Assembly: GCA_030832185.1 (NCBI GenBank)
Contig: JAURJQ010000010.1
Span: forward strand, 74,896 to 138,895
Reading direction: 5' to 3'
DNA: 64,000 bases
DNA from: Chitinophagales bacterium
GTDB lineage: Bacteria > Bacteroidota > Bacteroidia > Chitinophagales > JADJOU01
Below are positions 1 to 7,610 of this stretch, piece after piece. How positions within the stretch are numbered: position 1 is the first letter of the stretch; each line of letters opens with the position of its first letter. A program made the position numbers and the translations under genes. The notes under the pieces are model-generated. The model did no database searches and was not told where the DNA came from. It worked only from the letters and a program-made list of their open reading frames with translations.

Positions 1-593
1 TTGCGCATTTGAGAAAGCGGTAGGTCTTCGAATGACTCTTGTCCTATTGGTAGATTCTGCAGTACATTCGCTGAATGAGCAGCTCCAGTGTGTCCTTGGT
101 AGGATTCTACATCTTTTTTCACTATTCTACCATCTTCGCCACTACCTACTAGGTTGGTTAGGCTAATTCCTTTTTCCTTGGCTATATTTTTTGCTAATGG
201 GCTTGCTTTTACTCTCTGATCAGATACAACTTGACTTGCTATAGGAGCTCCTATAATAGGGGCGCTATCTTCTTGTTTTACTTCTAAATTGGCGTCTTCT
301 TTCTCTCGGCTGATCGCTGGAGGTGTATCGCTAAGGAGACTCTGAAAATCTTCCCCTTTCTTACCTAATATAGCTAACAATCCATTGACAGGAACAGAAT
401 CTCCTGACTTAGCCGCTACATAGAGCACCTCACCAGATTGAAAACTTTCAAAATCCATCGTAGCTTTATCTGTCTCCACCTCAGCTACAACTGTGCCTGG
501 TTTGATAATATCGCCCACTTTGATAAGTAAATTCGCTATGACACCCTCTTCCATGGTGTCGCTCATTCTTGGTAAATTTAATCGTTCAGCCAT
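1..593 (-). CDS. pdhC: Pyruvate dehydrogenase E2 (dihydrolipoamide acetyltransferase), N-terminal part, truncated by window edge
   Basis: Reverse-strand translation from ATG at 593: MAERLNLPRMSDTMEEGVIANLLIKVGDIIKPGTVVAEVETDKATMDFES..., a lipoyl domain (ETDKATM) followed by a peripheral-subunit-binding-like segment (ASPLAKNIAKEKGISLTNLVGSGEDGRIVKKDV). Confidence 0.9.
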   Translation of the reverse strand, partial: MAERLNLPRMSDTMEEGVIANLLIKVGDIIKPGTVVAEVETDKATMDFESFQSGEVLYVAAKSGDSVPVNGLLAILGKKGEDFQSLLSDTPPAISREKEDANLEVKQEDSAPIIGAPIASQVVSDQRVKASPLAKNIAKEKGISLTNLVGSGEDGRIVKKDVESYQGHTGAAHSANVLQNLPIGQESFEDLPLSQMR

Positions 594-782
594 ATATTTC
601 GTTTATTTAAGATATAAGTTTGTTTAGTGTTTAGTTTGTTCAGTAGTTAATTTATTCAGTTAGTTCAGTAATTCTATTTTGTTCAGTGTTTAAATTATTC
701 AGCATTTCACATTCCTGATTTTCAAATTCACTTATCATCAAATCGTCTCATCAGAATATCATCATATCAACCCATCATCAAA

Positions 783-2087
783 TTATCTTTTTCCAGGAGT
801 GAAATTCTGCATCTGCTTCATCATCTTTCTCATTTGATCGAATTGTTTAATGAATGCATTCACTTTTTCTATTGTATTTCCACTTCCTTTGGCTATTCGC
901 ATTTTCCGCTTCATATCTAGTATATCAGGGTTGCCACGTTCTTTTGGTGTCATAGATTGTATGATAGCCTCTATTTTCACGAATTGTTTTTCATCTATAT
1001 CGATATCCTTCATGGTATTGCCTATACCAGGTATCATTTTCATGAGATCTTTCATATTGCCCATTTTTCTAATCTGGTGCAGCTGATCTAGAAAATCATT
1101 AAAGTCAAATTGACTCTTAGCTATTTTTTTGGATAATTCTCTCGCTTTTTTCTCGTCGTAAACCTCCTGAGCCTTCTCGACGAGCGATACGATATCACCC
1201 ATTCCCAGAATTCTATTGGCCATTCTATCCGGATAGAATATATCGAGAGAATCTTCTTTTTCGCCTTGTGAAATGAATTTGATAGGCTTATCTACCACAT
1301 AGCGAATGGAAAGTGCAGCTCCACCGCGGGTATCGCCATCCATCTTTGTCAGGACGACTCCGTCGAAATTAATTGTATCATTAAATGCTTTAGCGGTATT
1401 GACCGCATCTTGACCTGTCATAGAATCCACTACAAAGAGGGTTTCAGATGGATTGAGTTCTCCTTTAAGCTGGGCTATCTCTTTCATCATGACCTCATCT
1501 ATGGCCAATCGGCCCGCAGTATCCACAATAACGATATTACAATTATTTGTTTTAGCGTATTGAATAGCTTTCTGTGCTATATCCAATGGGTTTTTGTTCT
1601 CTATTTCTACAAAGACCGGTACGTTGATTTTCTCACCCAATGCTTTCAATTGCTCCATAGCTGCAGGTCTATAAACGTCTGCGGCTACCATAAGAGGTCT
1701 CATTTTTTTCTTATTCTTGAGATGGTAAGCGAGTTTATGGGTAAATGTCGTCTTACCCGATCCCTGCAAACCAGCTACTAAAATGATAGGTAACGTTCCA
1801 GAAGTATTGATTTCTTGCTGACTACCTCCCATTAACTCGGTCAGGGAGTCATTCATGATTTTGACAAACATCTGACTAGGCGATACCGCCGTTAGGATTC
1901 CTTTTCCGATAGCATCATCCTTGACTTTGTCGGTAAATTCTTTGGCTACTTTATAGCTAACGTCAGCATCTACTAGGGCACGTCTTACCTCTTTGGCTGT
2001 GGCTGCCACATTTATATCGGTGATTTTCCCTTGACCTTTGAGGGTTTTGAGGGAAGCTTCTATACTTTCTTGTAACTTCTCAAACAT
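783..2087 (-). CDS. ffh: Signal recognition particle protein Ffh (SRP54)
   Basis: GTPase motifs GLQGSGKTT, DTAGR, TKMDGDTRGGAALS; Met-rich C-terminal M domain. Confidence 0.97.
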   Translation of the reverse strand: MFEKLQESIEASLKTLKGQGKITDINVAATAKEVRRALVDADVSYKVAKEFTDKVKDDAIGKGILTAVSPSQMFVKIMNDSLTELMGGSQQEINTSGTLPIILVAGLQGSGKTTFTHKLAYHLKNKKKMRPLMVAADVYRPAAMEQLKALGEKINVPVFVEIENKNPLDIAQKAIQYAKTNNCNIVIVDTAGRLAIDEVMMKEIAQLKGELNPSETLFVVDSMTGQDAVNTAKAFNDTINFDGVVLTKMDGDTRGGAALSIRYVVDKPIKFISQGEKEDSLDIFYPDRMANRILGMGDIVSLVEKAQEVYDEKKARELSKKIAKSQFDFNDFLDQLHQIRKMGNMKDLMKMIPGIGNTMKDIDIDEKQFVKIEAIIQSMTPKERGNPDILDMKRKMRIAKGSGNTIEKVNAFIKQFDQMRKMMKQMQNFTPGKR

Positions 2088-2173
2088 GCTTTATATCTAG
2101 CGCTATAAGCTACAAATATACTAAAAAAAAATTATTCAAATAGGATTTCCTAGCACAAAAATACATACTAGGA

Positions 2174-2302
2174 TTAAAAAAACGACCCTAATGCAATATT
2201 GGTTTTAGGTAAAATGACAAATGTGTAGAATGTAAGGCCCAGTGAGAGAATACAGAATAGAATAATCAGAAGAAAGAAAAGTTTCTCTTTGGTGGTGGTC
2301 AT
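2174..2302 (-). CDS. Small (42 aa) predicted membrane protein, ATGA-overlapped with upstream gene
   Basis: Not in ORF track. Reverse-strand MTTTKEKLFFLLIILFCILSLGLTFYTFVILPKTNIALGSFF*; its ATG (2300-2302) overlaps the TGA (2299-2301) of the upstream ORF; one strong TM segment. Confidence 0.5.
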   Translation of the reverse strand: MTTTKEKLFFLLIILFCILSLGLTFYTFVILPKTNIALGSFF

Positions 2303-4014
2303 AATTTGTATAGGTATATTTTCCAAAAATCCTTTTCGGTGCCCACCGTTTTTAATAGGCTTAATCCTATGGCAGACTCATTTTTAATTTCACACGCGGA
2401 AAAAAGGTATTGGCCGCCTAGTTTTTTAAGCTGAGCCGTGTTGATCTCCAAGTTGTAAATTTTCTTTCTGTCATGTGCACTTTGACAATTTTGAACGTTT
2501 TCTACACCTAGTTCATCCGAGTAGAGGTAGCACCTATTTCCCCATGTATCAAACTTCTCACGAATGAGCGGATTTTTCTCCAGTTCTTTCTCCATTGTTT
2601 TTCTAAAGGCAATTTTATAGTTCAAATTATAGACTGAAAATAGACCATCGAGGGTTGCATAGTCATGGTATTGTGCTATAGTAGGGCTTAGCCCTAGAGA
2701 TACGACTTTATTTTGAGAGTGATTGGGGATAAGTTTTTTTATCTCTTGAAACTGTTCTATGGCTAGGTATTCTCTATAACTTGGAAATGTATCTTCAAAG
2801 CCCCAGAGCTTTTTATAGTTATGTTGCGTTTCATCATTCGCTAGAAAGAGGATAAGAAATTGCGTACCTAAGATGAGTGGAATGGTTTTTCGTAGCAATC
2901 TGAATCTAGCTATGGTATCTAGCGATATCAATAGAATCAGGAACCAAAGAAATGGCAATAAAAAACCAAATCGATTGAAACGGAAAGATTTTATAAAAAC
3001 GATACTTTGGCTAAAGTATTCAATATAATTATAGAAGGCCTGCCAAAGGACGATAAAAATTATGGCTATGAAAAGACGCTTGGACCATGGATTCTTTTTG
3101 ATGCCATAATAGCTCAAAATAAAAACTCCAAAGATAAGCGTCGAAACGAATATGGAAACATGATAATGTGTGCTAAAGAAGAAGGAGAAAAATTCTGTGA
3201 GACTAGCTTTAATATTAGGGACATCCTGAAATTGATAATAGTCAACTCGATGGGATCGAAATCCATTCCTTAGAAACAGCATCCCATAGATAAATTGCAA
3301 ATTAGCAAGGATGGTTCCAAGAATAAACGAAAGCCATGCCGCTATCCACTTTTTGATATGATCATGTTTTACTATAAATAGATAACCAAGATAGATGTTA
3401 AAAAGAACTATGATCTCTATGCCTGACCAAACAAAGGAGGAGCAGAATGGAAATATAAAGAAAATCAGTGCGGTGATGCCAAAATCTTGCTGATAATAGA
3501 GCCTTGCGAAACCATAAGCTAGCAGAGGCATACCCATGATAGAAATGCCAAAAGGGGTGAAGAACTGAATGGATGTCAATAAAAGACAAACAAAAACGAT
3601 ACCAGATTCATAGATATAATTAAGCGTCATGTAACGCTTGATAAATAAATAGAAGGAAATGAACCCTATCGTCTTAAAAATATAATGACCTATTATATAC
3701 CCATAAAAAATGTCAAAGAAATGGCAGAGGTTCGCAATAAGTGAGAACCCAGAAGGAAGCACATTTCGCGGCAATCCATCCATGATGGTATTTAATCTCA
3801 CCTCATTGGATAGGCTGTGCATATAACCAGAATTTTTCAATATATGTAGCCAGACGAGCTCACCTTCTAAGGTATCGTGAATACGAATATAGGAGTCATA
3901 GCCAAGAATGATGTAAGGCATAAAAAAACTAAAAGTCCAAATCCCAAAGCCAATATAAAATTCTTTAGAGAATCGTCTGTTTAGTTTTTGTAGGAGTGTG
4001 CTCAGTCTGTTCAA
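2299..4014 (-). CDS. Multi-pass membrane protein (DUF6044-like)
   Basis: 571-aa ORF with many hydrophobic segments; N-terminal PYIILGYDSYIRIHDTLEGELVW resembles DUF6044-type proteins. Confidence 0.65.
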   Translation of the reverse strand: MNRLSTLLQKLNRRFSKEFYIGFGIWTFSFFMPYIILGYDSYIRIHDTLEGELVWLHILKNSGYMHSLSNEVRLNTIMDGLPRNVLPSGFSLIANLCHFFDIFYGYIIGHYIFKTIGFISFYLFIKRYMTLNYIYESGIVFVCLLLTSIQFFTPFGISIMGMPLLAYGFARLYYQQDFGITALIFFIFPFCSSFVWSGIEIIVLFNIYLGYLFIVKHDHIKKWIAAWLSFILGTILANLQFIYGMLFLRNGFRSHRVDYYQFQDVPNIKASLTEFFSFFFSTHYHVSIFVSTLIFGVFILSYYGIKKNPWSKRLFIAIIFIVLWQAFYNYIEYFSQSIVFIKSFRFNRFGFLLPFLWFLILLISLDTIARFRLLRKTIPLILGTQFLILFLANDETQHNYKKLWGFEDTFPSYREYLAIEQFQEIKKLIPNHSQNKVVSLGLSPTIAQYHDYATLDGLFSVYNLNYKIAFRKTMEKELEKNPLIREKFDTWGNRCYLYSDELGVENVQNCQSAHDRKKIYNLEINTAQLKKLGGQYLFSACEIKNESAIGLSLLKTVGTEKDFWKIYLYKL

Positions 4015-4122
4015 TTTTAAAATCTACTAAGCAAATTTACAATAGAATCAAAAATTAATGCGAATTATAAAAAATTAGGCATTTATTCCTATCTTGCAGG
4101 GCATTAGAATGTAGGTGGTAGT

Positions 4123-5355
4123 TTGAAAAAAAGAGTAGTTATAATAGGTGGTGGTGCAGCAGGTGTTTTTAGTGCCATTCAGCTCAGAGAGCGCTTAGAC
4201 TGTGATGTTACTATTTATGAAAGAACATCCGAATTGCTGAAAAAGGTCAAGATTAGTGGCGGTGGTAGATGCAATGTGACACACCATTATTTATCGCAAG
4301 CCCAATTTTCCAAAAATTATCCGCGAGGACAGAAAATTCTAAAGCAAAATTTTAATAAATTTTCGGCTGCGGACATGTGGTTATGGCTGGAGACGAGAGG
4401 TGTCAAACTGAAGACAGAGGCTGATGGTAGGGTTTTTCCTTTATCGAATGATTCTCAAACTATCATTGATTGCTTCCTCAGGGAATTGGATCGATTTAAT
4501 ATAAAGGTAGTCTTCGGTTCAGAATTGCAAAAAATAGCCAAAAGAGATCAGGAATTTATACTCACAATAAATCAAAAAGAGTGCATCGCGGACTATGCAA
4601 TCATAGCTACTGGTGGCGCTCAAAAAGAAAGAGAACTAAGTATGTTTACTAGTATTGGTATTCAAACCATATCACCGGTTCCCTCCTTGTTTACATTTAA
4701 AATCAAAGAGCCTTCATTGACCGAACTCATGGGTCTGAGTCTTAAAAATGTAATGATAAAGATAATAGGTAAGGATTATAAGGAAATAGGAGACGTTCTT
4801 ATAACACACTGGGGATTGAGTGGTCCGGCTATTTTAAAACTCTCTGCCTGGGCGGCCTTTGAGTTACACAAAGCGGCCTATAATTTTCAAATAGCGGTAC
4901 AATGGATGGGCGAAATGACAGAGGAGCAAATTAGGCAAGAATTAGATATGATTATTAAGAACAATGGTCTGGCTAAGGTAGTCAACCGTAAAATAGAGAA
5001 ATTTCCAAAGCGATTCTGGGACTATGTGCTTTATAAGGCGGAGATAGAATTAGAGAAAAAATGGATAGATTTATCTAAAAAGAATGTGAATAAATTAGTT
5101 CAAGTTTTATTTCATAGTGTATATGATATCCAGGGTAAGACTACGTTTAAAGAAGAATTCGTCACAGCAGGAGGCATAAATACGCAGGATATCGATAGCA
5201 ATACAATGATGTCAAAGAAATTGTCTAATCTCTACTTCATAGGAGAAGTGACGAATATAGATGGAATCACGGGGGGCTTCAACTTTCAAAATACATGGAC
5301 CAGCGCCACAGTCTGCGCGATGGATATAGCTGAGAAGGCTAAGAAATGCTTTTAG
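4123..5355 (+). CDS. NAD(P)/FAD-dependent oxidoreductase, HI0933/YhiN family (TTG start)
   Basis: VVIIGGGAAGVFSAIQL dinucleotide-binding motif; KISGGGRCNVTH; C-terminal TNIDGITGGFNFQNTWTSA. Confidence 0.92.
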   Translation: MKKRVVIIGGGAAGVFSAIQLRERLDCDVTIYERTSELLKKVKISGGGRCNVTHHYLSQAQFSKNYPRGQKILKQNFNKFSAADMWLWLETRGVKLKTEADGRVFPLSNDSQTIIDCFLRELDRFNIKVVFGSELQKIAKRDQEFILTINQKECIADYAIIATGGAQKERELSMFTSIGIQTISPVPSLFTFKIKEPSLTELMGLSLKNVMIKIIGKDYKEIGDVLITHWGLSGPAILKLSAWAAFELHKAAYNFQIAVQWMGEMTEEQIRQELDMIIKNNGLAKVVNRKIEKFPKRFWDYVLYKAEIELEKKWIDLSKKNVNKLVQVLFHSVYDIQGKTTFKEEFVTAGGINTQDIDSNTMMSKKLSNLYFIGEVTNIDGITGGFNFQNTWTSATVCAMDIAEKAKKCF

Positions 5356-5388
5356 AATATTAAAAATGCACTAATCAATATTGGGTGC

Positions 5389-5424
5389 AAAAAAACAAAA
5401 GGCTGCCCCTATATCAGACAACCT
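5389..5424 (-). terminator. Rho-independent terminator downstream of the DUF2795 gene
   Basis: Minus-strand RNA AGGUUGUCU-gauaua-GGGGCAGCCU with G-U pairs, followed by UUUUGUUUUUUU. Confidence 0.6.
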
Positions 5425-5443
5425 CTTCTTTTATTAATTAGGA

Positions 5444-5668
5444 CTAGTACTCATCTTCATTGAAGTAAAAGTCGTCCTGTGTAGGATAGTCTGGCCAGAT
5501 ATCCTCTACGCCTTCATATTGTTCGTCTCCAGCATCCTCTAGTTGCTGTAGATTCTCAGTAACGGCTACAGGTGCTCCGGAACGAATAGCATAATCTATG
5601 AGTTCGTCTCTAGTAGCGGGCCATGGGGCATCTTCCAAATAAGAAGCTAATTCAAGTGTCCAATACAT
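5444..5668 (-). CDS. DUF2795 domain-containing protein
   Basis: 74-aa acidic protein MYWTLELASYLEDAPWPATRDELIDYAIRSGAPVAVTENLQQLED, matching the small Bacteroidota DUF2795 pattern. Confidence 0.8.
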   Translation of the reverse strand: MYWTLELASYLEDAPWPATRDELIDYAIRSGAPVAVTENLQQLEDAGDEQYEGVEDIWPDYPTQDDFYFNEDEY

Positions 5669-5712
5669 AGTTTTTCCTTTTTTTGAGTTTGATAATTATT
5701 TTGATAAATAGT

Positions 5713-6276
5713 TTAAAGTGTTATATCCTTTTTCCATATAACTTCGTTTGCGTTATTTAATTGTGCCAGTTTTCTTGATAAAACGAAAAAATAATCGCTA
5801 AGTCTATTAAGAAATTGTAAAGCCACATTTACACTATCATGACACGGTTCTGTATCCATGAGAGCTACTAGACTTCTTTCGGCTCTGCGGCAGACAGTCC
5901 GGCAGACATGGGCTCTGGCAATAGTCTCACCGCCACTAGGCAGAATAAAATTTGTCATAGGCGACAATGTTTCGTCCATTTTGTCAATTTGTGCCTCTAG
6001 ACTTTCTATATCAGATACTAATAGATTAGGAAGTTTTGCAACATATTTCTCATTTAATGTCGCTATAACTGATCCTATATTGAAAAGAATATGCTGTATT
6101 TTGGAGAGATATTCTTTTAGTTCACCATTTTCGAGCGCTTCTATTAGCATTCCTAAGAAGGCATTGAGCTCATCTATATTCCCATAGGTGTCCACTCTAA
6201 CATAACTCTTCTTGACTCTATTCCCGCCGAATAGAGCAGTGCTGCCATCGTCACCTGTTTTGGTATATATCTTCAT
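5713..6276 (-). CDS. Cob(I)yrinic acid a,c-diamide adenosyltransferase (PduO type)
   Basis: MKIYTKTGDDGSTALFGGNRVKKSYVRVDTYGNIDELNAFLG; ARAHVCRTVCRRAERSLV; LNRLSDYFFVLSR. Confidence 0.95.
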   Translation of the reverse strand: MKIYTKTGDDGSTALFGGNRVKKSYVRVDTYGNIDELNAFLGMLIEALENGELKEYLSKIQHILFNIGSVIATLNEKYVAKLPNLLVSDIESLEAQIDKMDETLSPMTNFILPSGGETIARAHVCRTVCRRAERSLVALMDTEPCHDSVNVALQFLNRLSDYFFVLSRKLAQLNNANEVIWKKDITL

Positions 6277-6289
6277 TTAATAAATCTGC

Positions 6290-6439
6290 CTATATAGCTT
6301 CAAAAGCCTGCGCTAGTCCAGTAAGAGCAAATGGTAACGGAATCCATACCCATTGTGGGAACATTACCAAGGAAGTTAAACAACCGATAACTCCAAGACC
6401 ACACATAATCCATGCTTTATTTCTATTATTATTACTCAT
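6290..6439 (-). CDS. Small (49 aa) hydrophobic protein
   Basis: Not in ORF track. Reverse-strand MSNNNRNKAWIMCGLGVIGCLTSLVMFPQWVWIPLPFALTGLAQAFEAI*; two hydrophobic stretches; fills an otherwise empty gap upstream of the adenosyltransferase gene. Confidence 0.55.
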   Translation of the reverse strand: MSNNNRNKAWIMCGLGVIGCLTSLVMFPQWVWIPLPFALTGLAQAFEAI

Positions 6440-6498
6440 AATCGCTTATTTATTAGGTGAACTAATTTTGAATTTTCGGCAAATGTAATTTTTTTTTC

Positions 6499-6529
6499 AA
6501 AAAAAAAGCAAGTTCATTTAGAACTTGCT
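6499..6529 (-). terminator. Rho-independent terminator downstream of rpsT
   Basis: Minus-strand AGCAAGTTC-taaat-GAACTTGCT stem followed by T9. Confidence 0.85.
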
Positions 6530-6562
6530 CAATATGTTTAATATAAGTTAATAATTTTAGTT

Positions 6563-6817
6563 TTAGGCAGCTTTCAGTATTTTTTTCATCAACTTAGACT
6601 TGATGTTAGCAGCCTTATTCTTATGAATAATATTTCGCTTTGCTAATTTATCAATTAAAGAAATTACATTGGCTAGCTTTTCTTTCTGCTCACCATTGTC
6701 TTCTAAATTTAGTATAGTCTTAATAGCATTACGCGTAGTTTTCGCATGATATCTATTGTATAATCTTCTCTTCACAGCTTTTCTAGCTGCTTTCTTTGCA
6801 TTTTTTGTGTTTGCCAT
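6563..6817 (-). CDS. rpsT: 30S ribosomal protein S20
   Basis: MANTKNAKKAARKAVKRRLYNRYHAKTTRNAIKTI..., IDKLAKRNIIHKNKAANIKSKLMKKI. Confidence 0.97.
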   Translation of the reverse strand: MANTKNAKKAARKAVKRRLYNRYHAKTTRNAIKTILNLEDNGEQKEKLANVISLIDKLAKRNIIHKNKAANIKSKLMKKILKAA

Positions 6818-6829
6818 ATCTCTGAATCT

Positions 6830-7072
6830 TCAAATTTTGGAAGTGCAAATATATAAATTTATTTTTAAAATAATATTTTTTCTTTCTATCAGAAAAATAA
6901 TTAATAGAAACACTGCCAGAGTTAGTTCTATCATGAATTTGCTTAAAATGTTGAAAACTAATTTCTTAGATATATAAATACGGACTTTGTACTGGTCGCT
7001 AAAACCGAAAAAATAAACGATAGTAGAGCAAAAAATTATCATACATAACAGAAGAATGTCGTCTTTTCTCAC
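6830..7072 (-). CDS. Possible small membrane protein (hypothetical)
   Basis: 80-aa ORF with two hydrophobic segments upstream of rpsT; very AT-rich, no recognised family. Confidence 0.3.
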   Translation of the reverse strand: MRKDDILLLCMIIFCSTIVYFFGFSDQYKVRIYISKKLVFNILSKFMIELTLAVFLLIIFLIERKNIILKINLYICTSKI

Positions 7073-7225
7073 GTCAAAACTTAAATTAAAGCAGAGCTTC
7101 TCGCCATTTTCTTTTCTAACAGGAGTAAAAACGTCTTAATACAAAAAACTGCTAGTATCGCACTTATTGGGATTAAATACTAAGGGTGTTTGCAAATGAC
7201 TCACTTCTTATTTTTCAGTTTCTAC

Positions 7226-7465
7226 TTAACCTTCAAAGAATCTAAATTTAGCATCTTTACCTAGAGCGGCCATACTAGTTTCAATTTCATTCGTTACCTC
7301 CTCGGCAATATCATCTATGATTTTATTAACTGTGTCATTTTCAGTCATTATACTGATCTGAAATGACTTTTTACCATTGGTGGTAGCTGTATCTAAGGTA
7401 ATGGCCGCTTTATTTCCTATTTGTATTTTAGCTGTTGGTACTGATAGAATTAGATTATTTTTCAT
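7226..7465 (-). CDS. Hypothetical protein (start reassigned to internal Met)
   Basis: ORF 7226-7507; ATG at 7465 gives MKNNLILSVPTAKIQIGNKAAITLDTATTNGKKSFQISIMTENDTVNKIIDDIAEE..., compositionally more protein-like than the longer start. Confidence 0.5.
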   Translation of the reverse strand: MKNNLILSVPTAKIQIGNKAAITLDTATTNGKKSFQISIMTENDTVNKIIDDIAEEVTNEIETSMAALGKDAKFRFFEG

Positions 7466-7572
7466 GTGGTTTTTTTTCAAATCATTTGAATATAGGATAA
7501 GAAACATTCTAATCGGTTACAGAAAAAATCTATTATTAGAATAATTTTATATCCTTCATTTGCATTTTTTTA

Positions 7573-7580
7573 TATCTTTG
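7573..7580 (+). promoter_or_regulatory. Bacteroidota -7 promoter element (TATCTTTG, TAnnTTTG)
   Basis: Matches TAnnTTTG about 30 nt upstream of ATG 7611; the -33 element is weak. Confidence 0.45.
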
Positions 7581-7610
7581 CGAATACAATTATATAAATT
7601 CTATCCCAAG

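Noticed and set aside
850-1781. Forward-strand ORFs (850-1086, 1410-1781) inside ffh
   Set aside because: Antisense to a clear SRP54 gene; no family resemblance or independent signals.
6756-6977. Forward ORF overlapping the rpsT 5' end
   Set aside because: Antisense to rpsT start and AT-rich intergenic sequence; no support.
7560-7610. N-terminal extension MHFFISLRIQLYKFYPK of the Ig-like protein ORF
   Set aside because: Lies over the probable promoter -7 (TATCTTTG); ATG 7611 is the more likely start.
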